This document shows positions 1-11,300 of a stretch of DNA of 64,000 nucleotides, piece by piece (positions within the stretch are counted from its first letter, which is position 1; each line of letters opens with the position of its first letter). The notes under the pieces are model-generated. The model saw only the letters and a list, made by a program, of their open reading frames with translations. It did not search any database and was not told the DNA's origin. The DNA comes from Breviolum minutum Mf 1.05b.01 (Eukaryota; Sar; Dinophyceae; Suessiales; Symbiodiniaceae): assembly GCA_000507305.1 (NCBI GenBank), contig DF239751.1, positions 100,887 to 164,886 of the forward strand. Direction: 5' to 3'. Both the position numbers and the translations under genes were made by a program.

Positions 1-1900
1 TTTCTTGCGGTACGCCAGCAATTGTTTTCATGTTGTAGTTTCAGTGATTTTTGCTGTAGTTGGCTTGAGTGAACCCCGTCTCTTTGAGATTATATAGTTT
101 TTGATTGCCTCAACATAACGCGAACTTGCCAGCAACGCCCAATTTCGATTTAGTTCCCCAAACATGGCAGAGAAACAGAGAGCAGCTGCAGCCCTTGACC
201 AATATGTACTGGTAGTTTTCCTGCCATAAACATCTAGCCGCATTCATCATCCCCGCCAAGTAACCTGACCATCACTGCAGCTCAAGCGCCATGTTTCACC
301 TGAAGTGAGCATGCTGAAACGTACATCAAAGGAGAGCGTGGCTGAACAAAAAACAGGAAAATAGGGGGAGATGGGAGGTGCATCGACAGCACTGGAAAGA
401 GGCAAAGAGATAGACACTGATACTGTATGATACTGTTTTTCAAATTCACACAGTTGCAAACCATCTGAAACGTGTGTTATGTCGGTTATATTATCAAAGA
501 TTTTTCATTTCAATCAGTTTCATCCCCACACCCTCGCCCACCTTGACCACATTTCTGCCGAGCCCCTGGTGCATACCGTCAGGTTACATGTATCGGCAGT
601 TCCTGCAGCTCCATCCGGTTACATTGTGCCACCCCAACACAAGGTGACCCTCTACTGCGGGAGGATTTGAGGGATGAGATGATGGATGGAATGGCAATGA
701 AATATAATGAATGATGAATACTATTGAACACATTTGAACACTTAATTAATATTTAATACTTACATATTGTCTATAAGGATTGGCGTCGCTACAAGTCCGA
801 TAGGAGGGCGCAGAGGGAAACACACACAGACGCACACACACATCATATATGTATATATATACATACATATACATAGATTATGACATTTTTAGAGACATTT
901 CTTTTGTCACTGGAGTCACCAGTTGTTTGGTGCCTTCTACAGTAGCAGGAAGGAGACTTCAACACCGAGCAATTGCAGTTCACTTGTCACACTCTGGTCG
1001 CATTCATTCTCGTCCTCCTCTCGTGCCAATGTTCCTGCTCCTTATGTCCCTCCTCCTCCTCCTCATCATCATCATCATCATCGTCCTCGTCCTCGTCCTC
1101 ATTCTCGTCCTCGTCATCATCGTCGTCAAACATCACTCATCACTCATCAATCATCCTCAACAATCAATAAGTCAATAATAATAATAATAATCAATCATCA
1201 ATCATCGTGACTTTGATGACTTCAATGATCTTCATAAGAAGTCTCAGGTCACACGAGTCCTGATCTCATTGAACGACATTGGTTCCCCAACGAACTTCAT
1301 GGCACCGAGGTCATTGGGTGGGCAAACTTCATAGCAGTGGATGTGATATGATGTGATTGCTTCATTGCACTTTCGGAGCAAAATTCAATGGCTTCAAATT
1401 TGGTTTCTCAATTTTTTGTATGGTAAATCTCTTGCTCCTTTGAACATGTTCGTCACCTCCAGCGAAAAGTTTTCTTCTTCCCTTCCCTATGGAACACAGG
1501 ACAGCTATTGCTATGGTGACGATGTTGTCGTAGGTATGAACCTCAGCTACTTCAGGAGTGCTGGACAGCACCGGCTGCATGTTTGCAACATAAAATGCCC
1601 ACGTCATCCGTCATTGAGTAATCCGCAGCAACTTTGCTTTTGGGGTCATAGAGACTACCCTTGCCATTGCATTGAAAGATTCACATCTTCGATCTGCTCC
1701 AGGCATCTACTGTGGTGGTGCTCAATGCATGAGCAAACGACTGATCTGTGTCGGGCTGCCAGAATCAAATGTGACCTATTGTGGTTCCCAAATGTCAGGC
1801 TTTCTTCAAACTCTTTGTTGAACAAGCAACAATGAACCTGCAAAAAACAGATGCAATGGACATCTTTTTGTGCAAATCTTTTACTGAGGCAACTTATACT
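1..1900. other. No supported gene; simple repeats
   Basis: I see no convincing exon here. The stretch holds a short AT-rich microsatellite near 845-880 and a pyrimidine-rich triplet tract at about 1010-1205. An open frame at 1353-1835 has no domain I recognise and no clear splice signals, so I do not call it. Confidence 0.5.
1010..1205 (+). repeat. TCC/TCA/TCG triplet microsatellite
   Basis: A run of imperfect TCN triplets (TCC, TCA, TCG) grades into ATC/AAT triplets after 1160. It makes long Ser- or Pro/His-rich open frames in every reading, which are translation artefacts of the repeat and not genes. Confidence 0.85.
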
Positions 1901-1904
1901 ACAG

Positions 1905-2156
1905 ATGATGCTTGCGTGCCCAGCTGTGGCATTTTGGGCTTGGAATGTGGAGATGATGGTTGTGGTGGTTCTTGTGGTACTTGCACCTCTGAGGCTCAGT
2001 TGGGGGGACCATGTGGTTGTTACTTTGATTAGTAGGTCTTAGGCCCCGGATTTGTGGTATTTAACAAAGATAATCACAAACAGGTAAGGTGGCAAGACGT
2101 TGCAAGTGCAGCAACGGACTCGCAGGACGAATCCTTGACACCAATGTGCCGCGGGG
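1905..2156 (+). CDS. Cys-rich exons (CGDDGCGGSCGTC motif), start of an unrecognised gene
   Basis: Two exon-like blocks. The first (about 1905-2002, after an ACAG acceptor) encodes CVPSCG, then LECGDDGCGGSCGTC, a dense cysteine/glycine motif known from secreted and surface proteins of bacteria and protists. The second (about 2084-2156, after an AACAG acceptor) reads RRCKCSNGLAG in one frame, resembling an EGF-like loop. No signal peptide or start codon could be placed. These blocks lie upstream of the exon chain starting at 2797 and may belong to the same protein, but the connecting splice was not proven. Function unknown; an extracellular or lumenal disulphide-rich segment is an inference from the cysteines only. 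Confidence 0.45.
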
Positions 2157-2796
2157 ATGTGGGGCGTTGCGTTTACTTTGTGGCTTCAGCTGCTGGGCAA
2201 AATTCGGTGTGTCGTGATAGGAATGAATGCCCTGTTCGAATGAAGCAGACCTTTTTCGCAAACAGTACAGTACTTACAGTACTTCAATCCAAGATGCTTC
2301 AAACCATTTAGTGCGTAATCAACATATATATATATACATCAATGCATTGTGCTGTGTGATCCCGTTCTTGTCCCTTTAAGGACTGGGTGAGCTCTGACAA
2401 GTCCATGACTGCCACACACCTTGCCGACACCTCAAACATTTGGCATATTGTGGGACCTGATGAAGTTCTGCTAATGGCACGTCATAGCCCTTCAACCACC
2501 CCTCTGACTCTAAATGAACTCATGAATCAAAGCTTGATAAGGGGTTCTTTAGGAAGGAATGCCTTTTTGAGCCACAGTTTCCGAGGTGGTACATTCGTTA
2601 GTGGGGGTAGAGTCAGTTGGGAAAGCAGTGGATGATTTTTGCATGGGCATAGTGCACAGTTTGTAAAAAATGTAAAGGGTTCATGTAAACTCAACCACGG
2701 TGCATTGTAGAGCCTTTTGACCTGAAAATCTATCTTTTAAGGCACTTTGGCATGGAATTTGCCCAAAATTCATGTGGCCAAACTATAAGTCTTCAG

Positions 2797-4900
2797 GTCT
2801 CTACTGGAATGAAATGTTCTGGCCGATACTGCGCGAATGTTCGACTGATCCAGATGAGTGTGTTCGTGGATGCAGCCACTGCAGAGTATCTCGCCATGGT
2901 TTGCCCCTGGCTAGGGCGGTTAGGGGCATGGTTGGTTCATGCTGATAGGAATCAGGATTCACAAGAAAGGTTTGTGCACAGAACGCAAGTGGTACAAGTG
3001 GTTCTTGTACCAAATCCGCAAGGCTTGGTGGCGTGGTATGAGATGTTTGGAGCATTTTGGGACATCATCGTGATATTATGTCACTATGTCATAATCTGTA
3101 TAGCAACTTGATGTTGTTGTGCAGAAAGAGTTACGATAGAGTTGCCATTGCTTTCGTTTGCATCCATTAGTCTACCATGAATCCAGGTGGATAATAGTAA
3201 ATCTGGAATTTCCAATTTCCAGCCTTTGAGGAAGTCTGATTGGATCTCTGACAACACTGGACACCGTTGGTTCTGGAATAAAGGCAATGCAGCTTCAGAT
3301 CAGGTGGGGCTTTGGATGGTTTGGAACTTTTCAATACCAGAAAACCATTCCGGACCAATTCCTTGCTCAAAAAGGTGGCAGATTGTCCCAGTGGCATGGC
3401 GGTGAGCTATATCGAATGCGATGGGAGGTGTGGTATCAAGCTGATTTGAAAGCTCATTCCTTTAGGTGTTCTTTTTGAATCTCTTTCACAAGTTGACACC
3501 GTCTAAGTTAAAAGAAACTGGAAATACTGTGTAATTATGTATGTATATAGATATCGTACATATGCGACCTATACAGACATACACGCGAAATGTCATAATG
3601 TATCCAACTAGACTATAGATATATACAGGTGAAATTGATCCCAACTACATATAACATATATAATTGAGTTTTGATATTTTTTCCAATATGAGGAATTCAT
3701 GAAATTACCAGATCCACAAGAGTAGCAGGGGTTAAGAGCTGAACGCTGCAGTTATTGCGACAACTTGCGATTGCATTGTGCCAAGCCGTTGCAGTGGTCG
3801 GAGCCTTGTGAGGGAGTGAAGATAGGAACATATTTACTAAAAGATCCTATAGAGTCAAAAGTATTCAAAAGATTCCAAAGAGAAAAAAGAAGGGACCAAA
3901 ATTGTGTTTCAAAACAAAGTTTCTTACTTCTGATTTTTGAGCAGGGAATTGTTGTTCTTAAGAGTTGCTCTCACCAGATCTTAGGCGAGTGGATATGACA
4001 GAGGATCCTGTGGTGACCGAGTGGTTCAGTGAAGAGGAAGGTGGTCGCAAGGATTGTCCTGATGCCAAAGTCCGGGGCTTAGACAGCGTAACTTGATGCA
4101 ACTTGTGGTTGTTTTGGGTGCACGCCTGCAAGTATGTTTGAGTATGATGAACATATCGACTGGCCTTGTGCTTGATGTTCTGCTGAATTCAATTGGATTT
4201 GCTGCATGACTTTGCAACTTTGCAACTTTTGCACTGCGAAAGTTGGTTATGTAGAATTTCTTCACAATTTCCGCTTCTGACCACAGAATTTACCTGCCAG
4301 GTGGTAGCAGGTGTGGAATGCCAGGCGCATGGGTTTGAATTATGTATTTCTGTTGAAGACTTCCCCAAAAGCACTTGGCTCTTAGATAGCAGGTTTGGCC
4401 ATATCTAAGTGTCGGCTTTTTGTTGCTTTTCTTGTATTATTTTTGATTGAATGCATAGCAGGCTGGTATCCCAGTGTGATTATACCCAAAGATTTAGTTA
4501 ATTTCTCTTGAGACGCAAATATTCAATATGGCAGTCCTGAGAACGCTCATTAGCTGGATAGGTTGGTATAAATATATTTGCGGACTGCGGATTCATTGTA
4601 AGGCAAAAAGTGAGATTTCCATCCTGACAGGTTTGGGAATCTAGTTTTCGTTCAGCGCAGAAATATTTCCGTGGATTTCGAACACAAGGATTAGTTTCAG
4701 CACTGAATAAACAAGATGAATATGGATGAACATGTAAGATATTTCTGTAATCCCCAAATTCTGTTGGATGAAAGATCATGTAACCGGTTTTTTTTCGTGT
4801 TTTTTGGAGGACTCGAAGAAATGGTGTGTCACCAACTGTGGCAGCTACTGTGACAATAAACGTCTCCGATGCAGGTGTTGGCCTCGGATACCGGTTCGCT
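2797..4900 (+). CDS. Phase-consistent exon chain, protein of unknown function
   Basis: Consecutive exons that join in one frame: 2797-2885 (YWNEMFWPILRECSTDPDEC, ends SHCR), 3187-3401 (starts VDNSKSG, contains HRWFWNKGNAASDQ, donor GTGAGC), 3985-4069 (RVDMTEDPVVTEWFSEEEGG, ends DCPDAK), 4301-4392 (VVAGVECQAHGFELC, SVEDFPKSTWLLDS) and one starting at 4810 (RNGVSPTVAATVTINVSDAG, end not fixed). The first pair joins at phase 0, the second pair leaves two bases that are completed by one base, and so on; four independent junctions fitting by chance is unlikely. No domain recognised. The Ser/Thr/Val-rich stretch in the last exon looks like a beta-rich extracellular segment, which is only an impression. 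Probably part of the gene continuing to 6180-8369. Confidence 0.5.
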
Positions 4901-6179
4901 TGTTTTTGACAATCGGTATGCTGTAGATTATGCTGTATGGTTTCAGTTTGTTTTAAATGTTTTGGATGTTGGTTATTGAAATTACTGTGGGTGATTTTAC
5001 ATGATATCAGATGATATCACTTGTCAGATATTACCACATATCCTTCAGATGATACCCGAGTACATCTAGATAATATGAGATAATTTTTGGACTCAGGACA
5101 CACGGCATTTGGTTTTTAAAAAGTCATCAAGTCATAGGAATCTTAATTGCCCACCCCCAAAAAAATCCACTGCAAGCGCTTGGTGAAGCTTTATTCGGGG
5201 ACAATGACCTGTATCATTTTTACAGCATACTTTTTACTCAACCTCGTGATTTGGTGTTAGCAGCTGCCAGCAGGGAGTATAGTTTGGATTGGATTCTTCC
5301 ATTGATTATCCCCTATCAACAAATTTGTTCCTCAGCCTCAGGTCAATCAAACCTGAGATGGCAGGGGCTGCAAGTGAGGAACCCTAGGCTAGGTAAACCA
5401 GGTCAATACTGATTCGTCTCATTGCAACATACACATATATACTGTTATATACTGTATATATATATATATTAAAATTATATATGAGATTTGTGAGGCATTT
5501 GCATACAAGAAAAAGGCGTCTTCCGGTCGGGATAGAGTATGCATCAATATGCAGAATCGATCAGAAATATTTTCGGACCTCAGCCATGTGCCCCCGAAGT
5601 CAGCGTCACGCTGAGTCCTTGGCGTTTTGGCTGCCACAGAGTTACCCAGCTCCACTGAAGCAGTACCACCATCGCCCAGCCCATGGCAACTTTGAGGGGA
5701 TTTTCAGTGGCGGTTGGGGCAGTGGCGTTTGGCATTTGTTTTTTTTCTTTAATGTTTGTTGTGTTTGTTTTGCTGGTCTAGTCTTTTAAGGGAGCAGGGG
5801 TTGTGGAACATGGTGGGTTTTGGATGTTTTTTTCATCTTTTTTCATGACTTGCTTGGGGAGAAAGACAGGTAGAAAGACGTACATGACATGATTTGTGTC
5901 GTTTTTTTCAATTTCTGAGCGAACATGACGATAGGATACGGTTGGCTATCTATGATGATTTCGGAGCAGGTGGAAAGAACAATAAAGATCATCCACATCA
6001 ATATGAATGTGGCCGCAACTATTAAATCTCATCGATGATGTACTCGTAGACTTAATTGAGTCGCCAATTGTGCATGCAGGCATTTGCAGCACGGGAATAC
6101 TGCATACACATTATTTTAAAATACGAAATTCTGAAATGGACAATACTAGACTTGGGCTGGAGCTGATAGTTTTTTTAAG
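4901..6179. other. Mostly intronic; one weak exon candidate
   Basis: Contains a TA microsatellite at about 5445-5480 and a possible exon at about 5626-5705 (WLPQSYPAPLKQYHHRPAHG) that I cannot link by splice phase. Nothing else supportable. Confidence 0.4.
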
Positions 6180-8369
6180 CAACCTGAGGTATGAAGGAGC
6201 TGCGGACACTCTTAAAGATGGAGCAAAGGACCTACTGGACACTTTTCAGGAACGGCTGGGGAAATGCATATCGGCAGGTATCGACAGGTCGCAAGAGATT
6301 GACTTGGCTGGAAAGCAAAATTGGTGAAAAGGGGAGAACTTCTTAAGTTTGGTGAATTTGAGGGGGAATCCAAGGGATCACTTTCCGCAAGCTTGATGCT
6401 TGTTGTTTCCCCAATTGGATAATACAAATACGAAGTTCAAAGGCAAAGACTGTGAAGATGAGGTTGCAAATTTGTGTGTGGGGCGGATCGGTGGAGATGG
6501 CATAGAAAAACACTTGATGAAAAACATTCATCTAAACAATCAGAGAGATTTCAAGAGCAGATGATCTTTTCAAAGCCGAGATTCCATGGTATGCCCTAAG
6601 TCAGGCTTGAAAAGTCAAAGCCCGGAAAGAGGAACATGTTTTTGACATTTTTGGATACCAAGTATTCTTTTCAAGGGAGTTGATGTATCCCGCTACTGAA
6701 CGTGGTGCACTCATCAAAGTGCAACCTGAAGAGACTGTATGGGTTTGGAAGTTGGCTCAAGCATCTCAAGCATTTCTTTCCGCTATTCTGGAGGGAGCAT
6801 TTTCACCATGGCTTCTGCAAAGAGTTTGATTGCGGCTGGTGTCCTGGCCATGCCTTGCGTGGATGCCTTTGTGGCGCCTGGCAGCACTCAAGGTGTCTCC
6901 TCTCTTCGTGGCACTGCACCTGTGCCAGCTCAATCTGAGTCAAAGCTTGGTGCATACTCCGCTTTTGCAGCTGTGTCCGCGGCTGCTGCGCTCAGTGGCG
7001 CCAAAAAGCATGTGGCACGCAAGCATGTGGCATGCAAGTTCAGCAAGGAGTCCCAGATTGGTGCCATGGATCCAGTTGGATTCTTTGATCCCGCCGGGTT
7101 GTGCACAGATGAGGCAACCTTCAAGGATTTCCGCGCCAAGGAGATCAAGCATGGCAGGTTGGCCGTTTGTTTTGGGTGTGTGTTCTTTTGCCTGGTTAAT
7201 TGTTTCATGTTGATTCGCCCGCATGAGTCATGGCGGTATCCTGAGTGCAGGTTGGCGATGATGGGTGCCCTTGGCATGCTGACGCAGAGCTTGGTGCAGT
7301 TGCCTGGCTTTGAGGATGTGCCCAAGGATGTGACGGCAGCAACTGTTGGCAACGGCCAGGCCGGCTTTCTCTTGGTGATTGGGATCATTGCTGTTTTGGA
7401 AGCAGCAGTCTTCATTCAGGATGACAGCAAGGAGCCAGGCAACTTTGGCAATCCACTGCCTTGGTTTGATGACTACTCGGATGAAATGAGAGCTCGTGAG
7501 ATCAACAATGGAAGGATTGCAATGTTTGCGGCCATCGGTCAAATTTCGGCTGGCCTCTACACCGGTAAGGCCGGCCTTGAACAGTTTGGTGTCTGAGAAG
7601 TTTGACGCTCAAGACGTTTAACGCTCAAGACACTTTTGTTTTTATATACCTATCCATCTAATTTTCGGGTACAGGACGCATGCACTGCTTGGTGCAATCC
7701 TTTGATCCAAACCAAGAGGATATCTCCTTCTTTGAAAAAGGTGCTGGAAGAGATTCAGAATTTGGATGAATTTGGAAAGCGCAGCGGTGAGTCAATTGCC
7801 AATTTTTTGGGAGGATCCAATGCTAATTGTATGCCAATTCACAATAGATATGTCCAGCACACTACACTGTATATTGAAGTTGTGGGATGTTATTTTGACG
7901 GTGGTCAATTTGAGCTCGTGCAAGGAGTTCTCAATATTTACTTATGACTTGTGACTCATGACTACATGCTTTACAACATCAGTACTAGAGGCTTTGAACT
8001 TTGAACATTCCCAATTCATAATTAGTATGCTGTTTCGGGTGGTGGCCGTCGAATTCCAGAGAAAACGAACCTCCACCCATACAGCTGAAAATGGCAATGG
8101 CCACACAGAACGGGCCAATGCAAGACCATAAAAGCTGTAAACGAACAATGATAACAATGACAATCAGCTAAGATGTAGTTTCAAAACAACCTTAAAACCA
8201 CAAATAGTTGTTGTTTTCACGTATGTTTTATCGCGGATATCATGTCACGAGATTTCAAGCTTGCAGGGTTCCTTGGTGAACAGTGCGAGACGCTGTCAAC
8301 ATTTGACGGTGGCTTTGGTGTTCAGGCTTGGACTTTTTGGTTGATGCCGAATTCTCCGCAGCTAAAACG
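6180..8369 (+). CDS. Exon chain of the unrecognised host gene, spanning the nested LHC gene
   Basis: Three exons join in phase. 6180-6277 follows a T-rich tract and AAG and reads NLRYEGAADTLKDGAKDLLD; it ends with one spare base before a GTATCG donor. 7675-7740 reads RMHCLVQSFDPNQEDISFFE and ends one base into a codon before GTGCTG. 8267-8369 reads GFLGEQCETLSTFDGGFG, then QAWTFWLMPNS, and ends at a GTAAGA donor. The intron between the first two (6278-7674) contains the whole chlorophyll-binding protein gene in the same orientation. An alternative reading of the middle block (7675-7786, ending at a GTGAGT donor, SPSLKKVLEEIQNLDEF) also fits in phase with 8267, so its exact frame is not settled. 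No domain recognised; the aromatic-rich last exon could be part of a lectin-like beta sandwich, which is speculative. Confidence 0.45.
6752..6761 (+). other. Possible relict spliced leader upstream of LHC
   Basis: TTGGCTCAAG equals the last ten bases of the dinoflagellate spliced leader (which ends CCATTTTGGCTCAAG). It sits 46 bases before the LHC start codon and is followed by a second CTCAAG six bases later. Bases further upstream match the leader only patchily (4 of 12). Relict leaders mark genes that re-entered the genome from trans-spliced mRNA. Confidence 0.5.
6808..7596 (+). CDS. Chlorophyll a/c-binding light-harvesting protein
   Basis: Light-harvesting antenna protein that would bind chlorophylls and carotenoids in thylakoid membranes and pass energy to the photosystems. 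Start chosen at 6808: the N-terminus MASAKSLIAAGVLAMPCVDA is a signal peptide, followed by FVAPGS, the phenylalanine-type site seen in complex-plastid presequences, then an Ala/Ser-rich transit region. The mature part begins near GFFDPAGLC. Helix 1 carries EIKHGRLAMMGALG (with the intron at 7158-7250 removed), helix 2 is GFLLVIGIIAVLEAAVFI, and helix 3 is REINNGRIAMFAAIGQ. Helices 1 and 3 hold the usual Glu, His/Asn and Arg of the family. Spliced length is 231 residues, one complete antenna unit, not the polyprotein common in dinoflagellates. A 15-nt tandem duplication gives KHVARKHVACK just before the mature region. The gene has a relict leader upstream and lies within an intron of the surrounding gene. 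Confidence 0.93.
   Translation: MASAKSLIAAGVLAMPCVDAFVAPGSTQGVSSLRGTAPVPAQSESKLGAYSAFAAVSAAAALSGAKKHVARKHVACKFSKESQIGAMDPVGFFDPAGLCTDEATFKDFRAKEIKHGRLAVCFGCVFFCLVNCFMLIRPHESWRYPECRLAMMGALGMLTQSLVQLPGFEDVPKDVTAATVGNGQAGFLLVIGIIAVLEAAVFIQDDSKEPGNFGNPLPWFDDYSDEMRAREINNGRIAMFAAIGQISAGLYTGKAGLEQFGV
7158..7250 (+). other. 93-nt in-frame GT-AG intron in the LHC gene
   Basis: The conserved helix 1 sequence EIKHGRLA is interrupted by 31 extra codons and then resumes as RLAMMGALG. The insert begins GTTGGC and ends GCAG, followed by G. It is flanked by an exact 10-nt direct repeat, GCAGGTTGGC, at 7154-7163 and 7247-7256. Its length is a multiple of three and it has no stop codon, so unspliced RNA would still be translatable, but it would break the chlorophyll-binding helix. 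Removing it restores the family sequence exactly. Confidence 0.9.
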
Positions 8370-11300
8370 GTAAGATAATAATTCGGGGTAATATAATCAT
8401 CAACCATCATCAACCTATATCATACATAGTCAATAATACTATTTGATACTACAGGTATAGATACATTTACATACTTACTGGTACTGTAATCAAATGACAT
8501 TTTGGATATTCAGGAAAATACATTTTTTGAATCGTCATTTGACCCATTTGTCGGGATTTGCCTTTGCCGCCACAAGGTTTCTTTTGACTTGGATGTGAGT
8601 TCATTGAGTGCTACACGAAGAACATTGACGAACATATTATTTCACCACAGCTGTGTGCTCTGGTGTTTTCGTTCTCCATCATGGGAGCCTCAGGGCGGAT
8701 TCGACATATCAGATCATATCAATGTTGTTATTTAATCATGAGAAATCACAAACCGCAACAAACATTTCTTGGATTTGCTGTTTGTTGCTGCTGGGCTGCC
8801 GTTGGGCTGCCGATATTATCAACGTCCTGAGGGTTCCGTGAGCGAAGTCGTTTTTTTAATCTTAATTTTGGCGCCCTTCTACCGCAGGGCACAGCAGATC
8901 TGGTTATGCCCTTATCATTTTTTATTGGCTACGGGTTCATGGACTTTGAGTAGTTGGCACACGGCATGCAGACGGCCGTGTGCCAAACTGTCAATTTCTG
9001 GGTTGGGGTGGGGGGGATGTAAACGTTCCTTGCACTTGCAGACATGTTGGATGCTACGCAAGATGCTGGGTTGGTGTGCGGGGATGTTAACGTTCCTTGC
9101 ACTTGCACACATGTTGGATGCTACGCAAGATGCTGGGTTGGGGTGGGGGGGATGTTAACGTTCCTTGCACTTGCACACATGTTGGATGCTACGCAAGATG
9201 CTGGGTTGGGGTGGGGGGGATGTTAACGTTCCTTGCACTTGCACACATGTTGGATGCTACGCAAGATGCTGGGTTGGGGTGGGGGTTGATGTTAACGTTC
9301 CTTCAAACCACAAAACTTTCTGAAAGAACTTCAAAAAATTTGAAGATCTAAGTCAAAATGCCAAAACGCAAGTAGTTTCCGCGTTCACAAAAAGCGGACT
9401 TTTGTCATAAAACATAATAGAATGGCGCTCGCAAAGCGTGAATACCAATGGAATTGCTCTGAAAAAAGTCGCGCGGCCGCATGAACTCCAAAAACCAATG
9501 GAAATACTGATTCAGAACTTAGAAAGATTCAAGCCATGTATTGAAAACACCACGGCCGTCTACACACCGTGTACCTAGTTTATTCCGCTACTATATCGGT
9601 TTTCTATGCGGGGCTGTTTTTCGAAGAGCCTGCCAGAATCAATTTCACACCTCAGATAGTACCTCAGATGTACTCAAGGCATGTCGGGCTCAGAATTTGT
9701 AGCAAGAGAAGCAGGGGCTGGGGCATTTATGCCACTTGGATCTGTGCACTGTAGGACTTCGATTTGGCCAAGCCAATCTCAGACTTGTTTTGGCTGGGCT
9801 GTGTTGCAAACATCCTGAGGGGTTCTGAACCGCTGCTTCCTTAAGTCAGCGGGGTCATCCCTGGTCACATGGAATGTTTTCCCACCTACATCTGCCGCAC
9901 CACCTACCATGTACTACCTATACTTATCGCATGTCATTTCATGTGTGCTTAGATACCAGCATCTACTTGTACTTTATGGACATCCTAGTGCCCTCGATGC
10001 ACTGATGCTGCTACGAAGATGCCTAAATCGGGCCTGTCCCATCCGCCAAGGTCAAACACCCAGCAGTATCCCCTCAGTAAAGCACTTGGTTTTGTCGACC
10101 ACCATGGAGAATTTGAGACATTGCAGACGTTTTCGAACCGATTTCATGGATTTCATCCAACAGCAGCAAGAGAAGAGAAAAAATCTGATAAGAGATAGAT
10201 TCGAACATAGAAATTCTTGATTTTTGAGAAATGACAATCAAGTGAGTAGACTTTGACTAGCTGCCTCAAGGTTGCTGGAGCTGACAGTGCTATCACTGCT
10301 CGTTTGGTGACTTGGTCGAAAATTATTTGAGGATTTTGGGTTCGTTCATGGTAGCATGTCAGGTATCTTCAGGCCAAAGAAAATGAACGTGTCTACCAGT
10401 ATGTCAGTCATTTCCTTTTATGTCGCTACAAGTGTGAATTTTTGAAAACAGCTACCATTCATTTATTGTTGTTGGGTGAAGGCTAATGGAATATCAGATT
10501 CGGTCGACAATCGCCTGAGGCAAAAAGCCTCAGTGGGCATCCAGGAAGGAAAGCACGGTTTTTGGCTGGACCTTTACAGGACGCCACGACAACTTATTGG
10601 ACACCGTGTTTTTTGTGTCCAATGTCACATCGAAATCGCAGGAGTTGAGGGACTTGAGCCGAACTCAGGGACCTTTGGGATGTCCACCTGTGACATGTGT
10701 TATTGATATCCTTGCGAGAGCTTGATGCCAAACAAGGATCAGAGAGCTTCGGATGGCATTGTTTCCTGGAGGTCCTTTCCTTAGCCAAACAAAATCAAAC
10801 AAACAATGTGCCGTGAATTGTGGCAGTGCCATTTTTGCCCGTGTTCCTGTTACAAGGAAGAGTCAAAGGAAAGAGTTTGTCTAGCTCTCGGATCCATCCT
10901 CAGATGATTTGCATGCGGTGCTAATTTTAGAAAGTTCTGGATTTTCGCAACATTTACGGTCCCACGTAGTCCCGTGGGTTCTTGCAAGCAGTTCGTTTTA
11001 TGCTTTTCTTGAGGCCAAAAGACTCAGCCTTGAGAGCAGGGCTGTTGCTCAATGGTGTGGTCTTGGAGCCTAATGTGGAGATTTTGCATTCAAACACAGC
11101 AAGAGAGACCGTGAATAGTTGAAAATTGAAGAGGTGAAGAGAGCAGGATTTAGTTTACAAATGTCTGCAATTGGCTTCAGGATTGACAATGACACGTTAG
11201 AAGAAAACATAGAAGTACTGAAGTACAGTAATCTACAAGATGCTTTGATCACGGTCAGTTTGAGGCATTTGTCGAGAACAATCACGTTGTTTGGCACGGC

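Noticed and set aside
4498..4779. Minus-strand Cys-containing open frame
   Set aside because: It lies opposite a phase-linked plus-strand exon chain, has no linked splice sites or domain, and all other genes nearby are on the plus strand.
6739..6807. Upstream in-frame ATG for the LHC gene
   Set aside because: Starting at 6739 adds 23 residues before a textbook signal peptide and would include the leader-like sequence in the protein; the ATG at 6808 fits the family.
7605..7635. Repeated CGCTCAAGAC after the LHC stop as further relict leaders
   Set aside because: The bases before CTCAAG are ACG, not TTGG, so the match is only six bases; a short local duplication explains it.
9044..9351. Repeat protein with Cys-Thr-Cys-Thr units
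   Set aside because: Produced by the 67-69 bp minisatellite; unit lengths are not multiples of three, so no frame is kept through the array.
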